64,000 bases of DNA from contig CM043944.1 in NCBI GenBank assembly GCA_014529385.2, positions 87,387,884 through 87,451,883 of the forward strand. The letters run 5' to 3'. Positions within the stretch are counted from its first letter, which is position 1. Each line of letters begins with the position of its first letter. A model generated the notes under the pieces. That model had not been told where the DNA came from and did no database searches. It saw nothing but the letters and a program-made list of their open reading frames with translations. A program made the position numbers and the translations under genes. This document shows, piece by piece, positions 1-14,611 of this stretch. The stretch comes from Adiantum capillus-veneris. Its lineage: Eukaryota; Streptophyta; Polypodiopsida; Polypodiales; Pteridaceae.

Positions 1-5
1 AAACG

Positions 6-1487
6 GTGCATGACTGGTCCAAAAACCACGTCTACTTACAGTTCCAAGACTCTGTCATTCAAGTTGATCTTTTAAGTGGTCGAATGCATCCTCTAGGAAA
101 TAAATTCATCATTGATAATCGATCAGACACAACAATTCACTCAGCTCCATTACAGTATTGTTACACGTGTAACGAAGACACGGATATTGGGGAGAACTCT
201 CCTTATATGGATATCCTACCCGGAATGGCTGAGTCAGACAATGTCGATTGGGTACACCTAGCGGCAACTATAGATACATGGGGAGCTAGAGGAACAACCT
301 GGGTAACACCAAATGGGGAAGAGATACCACACATTGCACCAGTAAACATGTTAGGTGTAACGCATGTAACATCCGATGATAAGAAAGAGGTACACCTACC
401 TCAGAGTGAAACTGATGATTCCTCAAAGGCTTCAGGCCAATACACATCGGAAACGGAATCTCAGGAAGAAATGGATTCAGAACTTGAGGAAACATCGAGT
501 GAACTAAGTATAGAAAATAAATACTCAAGGCCTAGTACGACCGTCTATGGTAATTTATATGAGAGTGAAGAAGATACAAGCGAAGACCTATCAGGCGAGT
601 CGAGTTCAAACATTTACCAAAATCAAAACCTTAACAAGAAACAAAGGTCATATAAGAGACGACGATATCGAGCAAATGTGAGAGCTAGGATAAACAAGGA
701 AAGATCTATTGTAGAATGGCTTAGCTATCTAGGGGCATGTGATGCTCATCGAAAGCTAGTAGACAATTGGGGTGAACATCTCCAGAGTGTCATGTGGTGC
801 AGCCCGCGACCCATTGACCTCGCTCAATTGGAGGTTATAGAGCCGAAATTGAGTCGAACTATAAGAAGACGTCAAAACCGAGAGTTAGCTCAACAACAAA
901 AGGAGGCAGAACTAAAAGAAAGGTCTCTGTCAGGACAAGAGCCTGCTGAATTACATACAACTCCTGAACATTTTAAATCTTATACCACGGGGGAGCGAAA
1001 GGTTGTGTATGCCAAAGCCCAACGAATACCTACCAATGGAAGCAGTGGAGTCTATGATGGTCCAGCGGTAGTTAAAGAGATAGAATTAGCAGAACCAAGT
1101 GAGGAGTCTAAACCAGTCTTTATTGCTCAAGACCTTACCGAAACTGAAGAGGCTGTACTTAAGGAGCTCCTCAAGGAATACAAGGATATCTTTGCTTCGA
1201 CATATCATGACATGAAGGGCGTTCCACCTTCTGTGGTGCAACATACAATTCCCATGATCAACACTGCTAAACCCGTCCAGCAACGACCGTATCCAATGAA
1301 TCCTAAGTACGCCAAAATTGTACAAGGGGAGATTGAAAAACTTATCCAATGTGGATTCATATACCCTATTGAGCACTCAGAATGGGTTTCTCCAATAGTC
1401 ATTGTGCCAAAAAAGAATGGTAAACTAAGAGTGTGCGTGGACCTCAAGAAAGTTAATGCAGCTACTAGGAGAGATCATGCACACTCC
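6..1487 (+). pseudogene. Ty3/gypsy pol, protease tail to RT fingers (5' part)
   Basis: This is the amino-terminal part of a retrotransposon polyprotein, cut by the window edge. The first residues (W-V-H-D-W) look like the carboxyl end of a retropepsin, where gypsy proteins usually have G-R-x-W. A Glu/Ser-rich spacer of about 300 residues follows. The reverse transcriptase begins near base 1100; its fingers include V-S-P-I-V-I-V-P-K-K-N-G-K-L-R-V near 1387-1435. The frame closes at a TAG (1488-1490) just after R-R-D-H, where gypsy RTs normally continue to the next RT block. The palm resumes at once in another frame from 1490, so a small deletion and frameshift broke the gene. Ty3/gypsy membership is firm; the exact lineage is not. 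Confidence 0.85.
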
Positions 1488-1489
1488 TA

Positions 1490-3886
1490 GTGCTTGAAAG
1501 AGTTGCGGGCAAGGAAGCTTATAGCTTTTTAGATGGGTACTCTGGTTACAATCAAATCACAATTGCATTAGAGGACCAAGCTAAAACTGCTTTTATCACG
1601 GAGTTTGGAGTGTTTGCATTTCGTGTTATGGCTTTTGGCTTAACAAATGCCCCTGCTACATTCCAACGATTAATAAACACTGCGTTTAAAGAATTTCTAA
1701 GGGAGTTTTGTGAAGCTTTCCTAGACGACCTTTGTGTTTATTCTTCTTGGGAGAAGCATTTGTTATATCTACGAAAAATATTTGAAAGGTGCAGATTTTA
1801 TCGCATCTCATTGAACCCTTTCAAATGCCAATTTTGGGTTAAGCATGGAGTCATTCTAGGGCATATAGTGTCCAAGAACGGGATATCCACAGATGAGAGT
1901 AAGATTAAAGCCATTGTCGATTTGCCACCACCTACTAACTATAAAGGAGTTCAAAGATTTATCGGTCATGTTGGTTATTATCGAAGGTTTATTTTAAACT
2001 TTGTCGAGATAGCGCGTCCATTGTACAAGCTTCTTATCGAGTTTCACTGGACGGAAGAATGTCATCAATCTTATGAGTTATTAAAGAAGGCCCTAACAAG
2101 TGCTCCAATCCTTCGAACACCTGATTGGAATGTACCTTTTCATGTGCATATTGGTGCATCAAATTTTGCTATTGGGTGTGTTCTAACTCAACCAGGAGAA
2201 CATAAATTGGACTACCCTATTAGCTTTGCAAGTCGCCAATTAAATGATTCCGAGATGAACTACACTACTACAGAGCGCGAAGGTCTAGCTATGATTTACG
2301 CAATAAAGAAATTTCGCTATTACCTTCTTGCTACCAAGTTTGTGTTTTATATTGATCATCAAGCATTGCTATATTTGGTAAACAAGCCGTGTTCCACAGG
2401 TCGAATTACATGATGGTTGTTAATTCTTCTTGAGTTTGACTTCACCGTTGTTGTGAGGCCTGGGAGGAAACATGTCATGGCGGATCATTTATCTCGCATC
2501 CCTAATGGCGAAGCTCCTACAGGGGTTGATGATGAATTGCCTGATACTCCTTTGTTCATTGTTGAGACAATGCCTGAATGGAGTGAAAAGATTGTTAACT
2601 TCTTAGTTAATGGTTTTCCACCCAAAGAGCTGCGAAAAGATATAGCTCGAAAATTAATCAAGGAATGCCAACCCTATTGCTTACTGGCTGGAACTCTCTA
2701 TAAGAGAGGAAAAGATGATGTTCTTAGAAGCTGTGCCCGCGAGGATGAGTATTTATATATTCTACAAGAGGCACACATGGGCGTAGCTGGTGGTCACTTT
2801 TCAGGAAAGTTGACTACCCGAAAGATCTTACAGTCAGGCTATTGGTGGTCCACTTTGTTTAAGGATGCATCACTTTTTGCAAAGGGATGTGATGAATGCC
2901 AACGCTTCAACAAGCCACAAAGAAGGGATAGGATGCCTCTACATCCCATCAAGGTAACCCAACCATTTGAAAAGTGGGGCTTAGACTTTGTAGGACCGAT
3001 TAGTCCGGTTGCATGTAACACGCAATCACGATATATCATTGTGGCTACCGACTATGTAACCAAATGGGCTGAAGCAAAAGCAGCACGAAAGGCGGATGCA
3101 AAAACAACAGCTAAGTTCCTCTTTGAGAACATTATCACACGTTTTGGATGCCCCTTTGAACTTGTGAGTGACAATGGAACTCATTTTATAAATGAAGTAA
3201 TAAAAGAACTCACATCAAACTTCATGATATCTCATCACAAGTCTACACCCTATTATCCCCAAGCAAATGGCCAAGCTGAGAGTACCAACAAAACTCTCAT
3301 CTCCATTTTGACAAAGACAGTTGAGGCTCATCGCACTGATTGGGACCTAAAGCTTACATCAGCTTTATGGGCTTATCGTACTGCGTATAAAGTTGTTATT
3401 AATTGCACACCGTTTAAAATGGTGTATGGCCAAGAAGCAGTTATGCCATGGGAGTTTGTCGTTTCTAGTCTTCGAGTAGCTTCTCAAGAAGGTTGGGATG
3501 GTAACCCCTTAGTGGAGCGATTATATATCCTAGAAAGGCTAGATGAAGAAAGGCAATTAGCTGTGCGAAATGCTCTAGTGGAGAAGGATAGGAGAAAGAA
3601 GTGGTTTGATAGCCATTTAAAGGATAAAGACATCAAGGTTGGTGATAAAGTTCTCATGTACGGGGTACGTAATGAAAAGAAGAAATTGAAATACGCTGGT
3701 AAGGGACCATATCGAGTGTGTGAAATTACCCCGCAAGGTACCATTCGTGTGGAGACTCTAGATGGAGTTGAAACCATTGGATTCCTTAATGGGAGTAAAT
3801 TCAAAAGATATTATGATCCTCTAAGCCAGGAAGAGTTGCAAGCCATCCATCAAAACAAGGCTGCCAAGGAACAAGCAGAGCTTTAA
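1490..3886 (+). pseudogene. Ty3/gypsy pol: RT palm, RNase H, integrase
   Basis: This continues the polyprotein after the frameshift. The RT palm has F-L-D-D at 1718-1729 (the catalytic Y-x-D-D box) after G-L-T-N-A-P-A-T-F-Q. RNase H follows, but its first catalytic Asp looks replaced by Gly (H-I-G-A-S-N near 2145). An in-frame TGA at 2411-2413 interrupts the frame. Integrase then shows the zinc-binding H-x-x-x-H and C-x-x-C pattern (2773-2905), the DDE core (D-F-V-G-P near 2980, S-D-N-G-T-H-F near 3170, G-Q-A-E-S near 3272) and a GPY/F-type module (K-G-P-Y-R-V near 3702). No chromodomain is evident. A TAA at 3884-3886 ends this stretch, but the same frame stays open beyond it into a protease-like domain. 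The copy is dead but not very old. Confidence 0.9.
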
Positions 3887-5209
3887 AAAATCCAAGCAAG
3901 AGTTGAGGCTCGAGAACGACAACAACGTCTTAGACGCCAACGAGAGGCTAATCTGGGAATCACGCAAGCATTTTTCGAGGACACAGATGACGACTCATTA
4001 GAATCTGAGCCACCCCTACGATACCCAATTGAGCTAAATAGCCCCTATGGGAAAGTACTATACAATGCCTTATTAGATACGGGAGCTAAACACAATTTGT
4101 TATCCTATGGAGTTTGGTGTCAATTAGGGAAACTGACCCTATCCCCAAGTACGATGCAAGTCAAGGGCATTAATAAAAAGAAAACTGCTATTCTTGGAGT
4201 CCTTCATACCCCTGTTGTCTATGACAATGGAAGCATAGTGCAGAGGTTTCTAGTCATGACCGCGGGAGCTATGGAAGGCAACGTAAACCCTGGACGCACG
4301 TGGATGTTGGCAACCAAATGCACTATTGATTGGGATACTGGTAGTGTCACGACACGACCACCGACTCTTACCCTTATCATTCAAGCAAAGTCACCTACGT
4401 TGCAAACTCTAGCAAAGTTGAAGGATAGCCAACATTCACAAGCCAAGGTGGTTAACTCGTCCTTGCCGGCTACCCATGAACCTAGCACTTCAACACTTGT
4501 AGTTGCAGCAAGCAGTAATATTGCAAGTACTCAACCTGCACGACCTAAGAGTACATATCAATGGGTCCCCAAGGCCTTACTTCCAACTACCTCAACCCTC
4601 CCATCCATTCCAAGAAAAAATTCCCCTGGAAAACCAAGAGCGCGCTCTAGGAGAGTCAAGACCAAATCACGATGGATTCCAAAACTACTATTAGAAGCCC
4701 AAGGCTACTATGATAGAAATGAGCAAATTTGGGTACCTAAACGTAAAATGTGTCCTTCCCTATCGACAACAAACCCATATGAGTCAAACAGTGTAACGCT
4801 AAAGCCAATGGCAGACCGTGGGAAGGGAAAGATCACAGAATGCTACACACCTAGTCTAGAGCTAGTTTGGGCTCCAAGGCAAAACCAATTTATTCCACCT
4901 AGCTCAGGAAGGGGGGAGTTCCATGAAGCTTCTAGCTCCTCATGTAATACATCCATAGAGGTAAAAGCTTCTACACAGCCTCCATCTACAATAGTGGACC
5001 TCCATGAAGCTACAAAGGAATCCACACCTTCCAGTGTTCAAGAATCACCTGATGAACCACTTCAATTTCGATCCTGGGAGAGTACCTTACCACCCTTGCA
5101 ACTCGACGAGGCACCTAAGGTAATAGAAAACTACTGGCAAAAATCTTCACCTATAACAATTTGGAACAACTGGTTTCAAAGGGTGACGACTTCATTTCAA
5201 ACGGTATGA
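3887..5209 (+). pseudogene. Ty3/gypsy extra 3' domain: second retropepsin-like region plus W-V-P-K repeats
   Basis: This region is read in the same frame as the integrase, after one TAA. A charged linker is followed by A-L-L-D-T-G-A (4067-4087), the aspartic-protease active-site signature. A G-R-T-W-M segment and an I-D-W-D-T-G-S-V stretch (4290-4350) match the usual end of a retropepsin. The rest is Ser/Thr/Pro-rich with three short aromatic-basic motifs: Y-Q-W-V-P-K (~4558), R-W-I-P-K (~4672) and Q-I-W-V-P-K (~4726). Gypsy elements normally carry protease before RT, and a remnant of one sits at the window start, so this would be a second copy after integrase. The domain call rests on motifs. 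The function of the repeat tail is unknown. Confidence 0.65.
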
Positions 5210-5217
5210 TCTACCCA

Positions 5218-5230
5218 AGGAAGGGGGGAG
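5218..5230 (+). other. Polypurine tract of the Ty3/gypsy element
   Basis: An A/G-only run lies directly before a TGTTTG sequence that starts the presumed 3' LTR. It follows the stop codon of the extended pol frame by a few bases, the expected place for the plus-strand primer site. A very similar purine run occurs inside the ORF near 4906-4919. Confidence 0.6.
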
Positions 5231-6204
5231 TGTTTGTGGATATCCATTATTCACTTGCTTCCCTCTCAACCTTTCTCCCTGACCTCTTAATCTCCAATCT
5301 TCGGGAATGTATATATAAAGCCTTATACTCACAAAAACAAGATAAAAAAGTAAAAGAGCAAGAGCCATAACACAAAATCATAAAAACAAATTATGCACAA
5401 CAACACGACCCTTGTAATATTTGCACTCTAACCATCATCTATTTGCGTGTACAGATATGGCTAGTACGCTAGAGTCATCCACTCCTGACTTGGGCGAGAG
5501 GTACCCTCGTTACTTTTCACAAATATTTCACATGGTCTTTCCAGTGCTTGCATGTGAATGGGATTTGATAGGTACGCTAGCATGTGAGAGGAATTTTGAG
5601 GAGTTAGAATGGCTGATACGTCTCTTGACCACGTCTGATCCATACTTAGTAGAGAGCGTTTCTCCCATTGCACAAGCCTACCCTTTTGACCAAGATGACT
5701 ATAGGCGTCTAGTGACCTTCTTAGTAAACATGGGCACCTATGATGAAGAAGAGAATTTACAGGACTACACGGATGGCACATATGGTCTCATGGATAATGA
5801 CTTTGTTTATCTCGACGACGAGGATAGGGGTTTAGACTTAGGGTTTCCCCCCAACCTCTACAATATCTTATTCCCTCGACTCTCTAGGGGGAGTGCAAAA
5901 AATTAGGTTAGGGTTCCTTATGTTTTTCGTTGTGTTCAATAAGTGTTGGTACCTTTTCCCACTAATGTGCCTCCTGGAGGTATTCCTTTTGTTTCCTAGT
6001 GTGTACAAGAGTGTGTTGCTATTGATAGGATTTGGACCTTCATGGAACCTTTCTCTCGTTCACACTTCAGATCAAGCGCGACCATCAACACAAACAGGTG
6101 TTTTTTGTCCATTAGCATTGCCCCTATCTATTTTGCCTCCATGTTTGTCTGCTTTAATTGTGATTGGTAGCCTAATATTCACCGCATTTGCTTAGTATCA
6201 AACA
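5231..6204 (+). repeat. Probable 3' LTR of the Ty3/gypsy element
   Basis: It begins with TGTTTG right after the polypurine tract. A TATA-like tatataaa lies near 5309, about 80 bases in. The nearest plausible end is ...TCAAACA at 6204, an imperfect partner for TGTTTG. The 5' LTR lies outside the window, so the right boundary cannot be tested. The region contains the ORF described next, which would be unusual inside an LTR. Confidence 0.4.
5457..5906 (+). CDS. Uncharacterised 149-aa acidic protein in the gypsy 3' region
   Basis: An uninterrupted frame runs from an ATG at 5457 (M-A-S-T-L-E-S-S) to TAG at 5904-5906. The protein is acidic, especially in its second half (D-E-E-E-N near residue 100 and D-D-E-D-R near 122). 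I see no transmembrane segment and recognise no domain. It starts about 225 bases after the polypurine tract, so it lies in the probable LTR or directly downstream. Its integrity contrasts with the disabled pol. It could be an element accessory ORF, the start of a neighbouring element or chance. The ATG is preceded by an acag that could be a splice acceptor. Confidence 0.4.
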   Translation: MASTLESSTPDLGERYPRYFSQIFHMVFPVLACEWDLIGTLACERNFEELEWLIRLLTTSDPYLVESVSPIAQAYPFDQDDYRRLVTFLVNMGTYDEEENLQDYTDGTYGLMDNDFVYLDDEDRGLDLGFPPNLYNILFPRLSRGSAKN

Positions 6205-7254
6205 TTTAATTCAATGTAATTTTTTGTCATAATCACTTGTCTAGGTTTAAAAATCAAGCAGTCCGACTAAGCTAGTTTGACCAAGCTACGTGTTAGAAAT
6301 CTTCTCTTAATACCATGGGGAATGCCTTCCTAATAAGCAATGGTTACTTAGGTTCTTAATCCGATTTAAGCAGCATTGTGTGAAATGTACTAGGACTTTC
6401 TAGTGGGCTTGACCCTATTGACCTTTAGCTTAAGTATTATAAAGGGAGTTTACTAGTGTGATGAGCCTGGGGAGGTGTATCAAAGTTATATGACCCCCCA
6501 AAGCTACAAAATTAAAATGATGAAAACAAACAACACAAAAAAATATCAAAGTGCCACAATGTAAAATTTTAAGCTGGAAGAGAAATCCCTGCTTAAATTG
6601 GTACTCCACTCACATGTATCGCCTATGGTACTAGAGCCCTAGAGGTTCCCAGTGTGGGCGCTTTTCCTTGAAAAGCAAAAAACCCAAGGCATACAAAATA
6701 AGCACACACATCAAAATTGAATCACTGTGAAAAGATTTTGGGGGGTCAAAGCAAAGGTAATCAGTCAGGCGATGATTTCATGAGAAATTCCTTTTATCGT
6801 AGCTTAACTACAAGGTCCTCTAGGTATAGCCTCTAGTCAGCCCTCGAACATGAAATACTTGGCTCTCGCGATTAAACAACTTAATTAACCAGAGAAAATT
6901 AATAAGCTTATCCATGGTATTAATAGTCGATCTCTAGTGCCTTTCGACCATTAAATTAGCGACCCCAGACTTGTTTAATTTTTTACCTTTACATCTGTTT
7001 ATGTATTTGATTAAATTGCAATTTAATGCTTATTGCTGACAAATTTTTTAAAATTCTGTTACCAATCAATTGTCTGCCTAAAATTGCATATGCTTTTTAA
7101 TCGCTTATGAGAATGCAATTACTGTGCAATGTTGTTTGATTTTGCAGTGACTGAAGAAGGATAAGGACATTCATCTCAAATGCTCTTCCACCTCGACCAA
7201 CAAGCTTCAACTCAATAGCTTCTGAGGACGGAATCTACATCAGGAAGGAGGGCA
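6205..7254. other. Non-coding stretch, probably 3' internal region of another gypsy element
   Basis: No ORF of note is present. The last ~110 bases end in a purine-rich run just before TGTTAACCC at 7255, as expected for an internal region meeting its 3' LTR. The rest is AT-rich and unassigned. Confidence 0.3.
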
Positions 7255-7577
7255 TGTTAACCCTCACGGCTCACGGACACCCTATCACCTACGAAACGGA
7301 CGTTGTAACCTACGGTGGACATTGTATTATTTATTTGATAGAGTCAGGTACCGGGATTGTCGGTCCAATAGGAAAAGGGTAAGAGTGATCGCCGATGAGA
7401 GGCGCACTCTAACTGGGACATTCAAGGGATTAGTTGGCTAAGCATGGGCACCCAAGTGTGAATGGGGTGAGCTCATATAAAAGCCAACTAAACCTAAAAT
7501 TCACTCATTCTCTCATTTGTGCAATAGAAGAGTGCTCTTGCTCCATCTCCATCTCCATCTTCCTCTTCTTCACCTCC

Positions 7578-7673
<96 letters not shown>

Positions 7674-7942
7674 GTGCGATCGAGCATTGCGGCGGCACGA
7701 CGGCGGTGAAGCGGTTGAGCGCGACGTAGCGGCGTCTCCTTCTTCTTCGCGGCGAGGAATCCTCCACGGCAGGAGCAAAGAGCGGTGAGTGACACACCAT
7801 TGCCCTCTTTTGAGCTTACTAGTTAAGCTAGTTGTGTGCTTGGAGCCGTCTGTGGCTCGCACACAGTGTTAGGCAAGTCCCTTGCTTCGACAGTGCGGCA
7901 AGGAGCGCACAAACCTTTTATAAGATTTTGACCCATTCACTC
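7255..7942 (+). repeat. Gypsy-type LTR with GT/GA microsatellite
   Basis: It starts TGTTAACCC after a purine run, has a TATA-like catataaaag near 7478, and is followed from about 7943 by tgggcgcccacagtgg, which resembles the primer-binding region common in plant gypsy elements. A long (TG)n then (GA)n run occupies 7579-7675. The ~130 bases at its start are repeated in inverted orientation at 7985-8117. Confidence 0.5.
7579..7675. repeat. Compound microsatellite (TG)n(AG)n
   Basis: About 37 TG units run directly into about 11 AG units. The peptide frames crossing it are dipeptide artefacts. Confidence 0.95.
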
Positions 7943-7984
7943 ATGGGCGCCCACAGTGGCCCGGTCGTTGCAAAAATATTGTAA

Positions 7985-8117
7985 AAATAAGATAAGTGGT
8001 GTGCCTCTCATCGACAATCACCTACATACCTATAGGACCAACAAGCCCGGTCCATGACTCAAATAAGGATATAAGGCGTCCATCGACGGTGATAGGGTGT
8101 CTGTAAGGGTTAACATC
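7985..8117 (-). repeat. Inverted fragment of the 7255-type LTR start
   Basis: The reverse complement reads TGTTAACCC, then a block with gacaccctatcacc, ggtcc and gatgagaggc in the same order as 7255-7410. The two copies therefore face each other as imperfect inverted repeats about 570 bases apart. This could be a second LTR inserted in opposite orientation or a foldback structure. Confidence 0.6.
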
Positions 8118-8413
8118 TGCCTACCTTTGCAAGTCTCCCTTGAGATCTATTGCGCCCACCGTCACTCCCAACAGATGCTCCAACATTGTGGTGTTGAGAG
8201 TCACAAATGAGAGTCCATCCCACCCTCAAGATCTTGCTTTTATGCGTCTTTTGAACTTTTTTGTTTGCTTTCCATGCAATTGTAGAAAGACGATGCGAGG
8301 GGTTTCTAAGAATCTTTATCATGTACTCAAAAACCCTTTCCATGTCCATAACCTTAATTGGAAGAGATCGTGACTCAAGAAGTCACATGTGTGGGGGGGT
8401 GGGGTGGGTGGGG

Positions 8414-8447
<34 letters not shown>

Positions 8448-8633
8448 TAAGGGCTTAGAGACATTGTACTATGCCTTTTTTCTTCCAAACATGTTATTGT
8501 TGAGAGGCACCAAGTACTAGTTAGCTAGAGCAGTTGGGGTGGGGGATCCCCATGCCTCTTGTGGCAGGGGATTGCAAGTCCCCCTTTGACCTCTTGACAA
8601 GCCCTTATCAACAACTACACTTAGCTAGGTATG
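8118..8633. other. Non-coding sequence with (GA)n microsatellite
   Basis: No credible ORF is present. A G-rich run passes into (GA)n at 8416-8444. Nothing else is recognisable. Confidence 0.5.
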
Positions 8634-9412
8634 TGTTGACGGGCGAGAGTCAATGACATGCATTATGCTTCAGCCTTCCATTGATGTATATGAACATGTG
8701 TATATGTACCTTTCTTTGTGTCTACGGGCTCTATGAGAGTCCCAGCTTGTATTTGTGAGCCTAGGCTTTTTATGCACATTTGGGTGACCTGCCACTTCTT
8801 TAAAAACCCTAGGCATAAATGTCAAATTCTACAATGTGAAGCTCATTCTTCAGAGAGCTAGGTTGGAGAGTAGAGAAGAGAGGTGGCTACGGAGATGGAG
8901 CTCCCCTCTCATATCGTGGCTAGCATTGGGTTGATAATTGAAATCTATTTGTCTCTCTATGCTGCTCTCCCATGTATCTATGTGTTGTGATGCTTAGATT
9001 TGTGATTACTAGTCTCTACTTTCATCTAATCATTCTCTCCTCTTGCTAATATCCTCATGTGTTGTGCACTTTCATAATGTGTATGCTCAATTAGAGTGTG
9101 TGTGCATTTCTCTAATCTTGGCTTCCATATGCTTGTGTGTGCATGATTTTGTGTGTGAATGTTAGTCATTAGTGAGAGATTAGCATCGTGTCCTTGAGCT
9201 TGTGAGAGTTGAGTGATGGATCGAGGTGTGTGTGTGTGTGAAGAGCTTCCCATATCTTCTTGAATTCCCTCTTCTCTAGTCACTCTCCTACTCTCTCATT
9301 AGAGTCCCCAATCCATTGCATTTGGTGCATCCACGCCTCCTTACACTAGCTGGGTCCCGATCCATCGGATTGACATTATGTCGATGGGTTGTGCACTATG
9401 CTACGACCGCCA
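8634..9412 (+). repeat. Possible gypsy 5' LTR ending at a primer-binding site
   Basis: The sequence immediately after 9412 contains aggcgttgttgccgggga, close to the ggcgccgttgccgggga primer region found in many plant gypsy elements. That places an LTR end here (...cgaccgcca). A TGTTGACGGG at 8634 is a possible LTR start, but no second copy is present to confirm it. Confidence 0.35.
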
Positions 9413-9432
9413 ATAGGCGTTGTTGCCGGGGA
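9413..9432 (+). promoter_or_regulatory. Primer-binding site of a gypsy element
   Basis: The match to the gypsy-type tRNA primer region carries two or three mismatches. It implies an internal region to the right. Confidence 0.45.
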
Positions 9433-12300
<2,868 letters not shown>

Positions 12301-12838
12301 CCCCGTTCATGTGCATTTACGCATGTTTAGGCACGTTTAGGGTAAGTACGTCCGAAGAGCCCAATTTTTGCCAGATTTTATCCGATTACGCTAGACTTGA
12401 TCAGATTTGAGCCAGATTGAACGTATAGACCCTATTTTTACACAGATTTTGATTTTGGTCTACATTTGACCAGGTTGAGAGTCTTAAAGCCTGTTCACAC
12501 GCGTATTTCTATTTTGGCTTGATTCAATTGCAGATTCCATGATAGATCACATTTGACCCCGATTAGCGATAGAGATTTGTTTGTGGTCTTGATTTTGTCA
12601 AGATTATGCTAGTTAGAGTGCATTCACACGGGAGATCTCAATTTGGCTTGATTTTAGTCGTTGGTCACACGCTTGCACTCGACTATTGTTCGATTAGATT
12701 TGTTGCTTGATTTTTGACCACGACTTGGGCCTAGAGACGATTTTTAGAGATTGTTCACATGTAGTGATCCTAGATTAGTGCATGGCTAGCCTTTGATTCC
12801 TAGATTTGACATAGATCGATAGATTTTGGTAACCATGA

Positions 12839-14450
12839 CCCCTAACGGCTCCAATTTAGTATTTTTACGGTTGGTAGGAGAGTACGACGGCTTTAATGCT
12901 ATAGTGATCGACCTATACGTCGCTATCATGATAATGCTCTATATTATGTGAGGCTTCCACCTCATGACCATTCTACTCCTGCTTTCCAAATGCTTAGAGC
13001 CAGTGCGCACCCTACGATGCGTGATCATCTCATAGATTCCATAGAGGTACTCTACTGAGTCCATAATATAGAGACAAGACATGAGATTATAGCAGCACCT
13101 CCTGAGGATACTATCGACACATGATCCCAGCCAGTGACCATTCAATTACAATGGATGCATGACAATATGTTATATGCTGATGAGGATGATCGCATGAATT
13201 CTAGAGAGTCACAGATGCCTGTCCTAGAGCCTCAGGTAGATTTTAGTACATCCATGGGTAGTAGGACATATGTCGATCTTGATGGTTGGAGCACATACAT
13301 CATGTTTTTTGGCCTTCCATGTAGACTTACCCCTAGCCCTAGATCACCTATTCCTAGTGCCATAGCGGAGCCAGAGCCAGTGTCTATTCACACAATGAGA
13401 TCACTCGATAGAGCACCTCCAGGATTCCCACCTACACCCATTGTGCCACATGACACCATAGACAATTCCAGATCTAGGTTGAGACCCGAGATTGACGTGT
13501 CTCTTGAGTAGTTATCATCGTGAGATCTATGGACGGAGACTGAGATGAGCTTGAGACCACTATCCTCACAGACACCACCCAGAGTCACCCTTGACATGAC
13601 GAGTGCACCACAATTGATTATACCAAGAGCAGAGCTACCACGAGCTACTGAGATGAGAGCACTCAATGCACGACCCGTTGAGCCACCATGGACGATGCCA
13701 CCACATTGTGTATCCATGAGAGAGCATCCACGGCCCTTGATGATAGCGCCTACCATGCATTTTCTTATAGATGCTATTGCGACCACACAGAGTTTTAGAG
13801 ACATTCCACGATCACATGACCATGATAGAGTTGTGTCACACGAGATTACAACTTTGATGAGCGACATGAGTCCTACGACAAGCGATGAGATCCACAGACT
13901 AGCTATTTCATTAGCCATAGATAGACCCATGATAGTCTTGTGTGATGAGCAGAGAGGATTATGCATATTTCATGATCTGAGCCAGACGAGTTTCTTTTAG
14001 AAACTCAAGGCTTAGTTCAGGATACTCCCACACATGAGCTAGTGTGAGTTACACCTAGGCTAGGACTCTTAGGATCCTTCAGAGATGAGTATAACATGAA
14101 GTTCTTGCCGATGCTTGAGATAGACTTATGAAACATAGAGTCTCTATCCCATGCCGAGTCCCTAGATACACATACTCATCCTACGCTGGTAGAGTTTCAT
14201 AGACTTGAGCATACACATACATATATTGACGATTGTGGACATAGGTATATACGAGAGTCTAGCACACCTTGTGAGTCACCTCCGAGTGTGAGCGCCATGC
14301 TTTTGTTCGACCGAGATCCTCGAGAGCGAGTATATAGAGGCACTGATCATGCCATCTATGTGATGACCGCAGGATTGCGATATAGCCACAACCACTGCTA
14401 GACTCAGTATGCTTTAGAGCTAGACTGCCTACAAAAGCTCCCACCCAGTT
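12839..14450 (+). pseudogene. Decayed ORF of unknown type
   Basis: Open frames (13134-13511 and 13545-14000) share a Pro/Met/Ser/Asp-rich style and continue with stops in the neighbouring sequence, suggesting one longer protein decayed by point mutations. The stretch before 13134 also reads in fragments (for example D-H-S-T-P-A-F-Q-M-L-R). I recognise no zinc knuckle, protease or polymerase motif. Position downstream of a gypsy primer site makes a gag relative possible. The minus-strand frame 13388-13966 overlaps it and is most likely a shadow. Confidence 0.25.
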
Positions 14451-14611
14451 AGGTCATAGATCACCCCCTCGATCGATGAGTGATTGTGTTCCTTTGCGAT
14501 GGATTCCTAGGACTATGCCAAAGGATAGGATGTAGCTCCAAAGCCTAGCCTACCACTGAGTGAGCCCCATAATTACGAGACTGGCCCCATTGAGTTGACA
14601 AATGTTGCTCA

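Noticed and set aside
7494-7862. Open frames over the GT/GA tract on both strands
   Set aside because: They consist mainly of dipeptide repeats from the microsatellite and exist in several frames at once.
13170-13200. CTGATGAGGATGATCG as another hammerhead core
   Set aside because: No GAAA or pairing stems follow in the required positions.
13388-13966. 192-codon minus-strand frame
   Set aside because: It lies opposite the plus-strand decayed ORF and has no domain; likely a shadow, though neither strand is certain.
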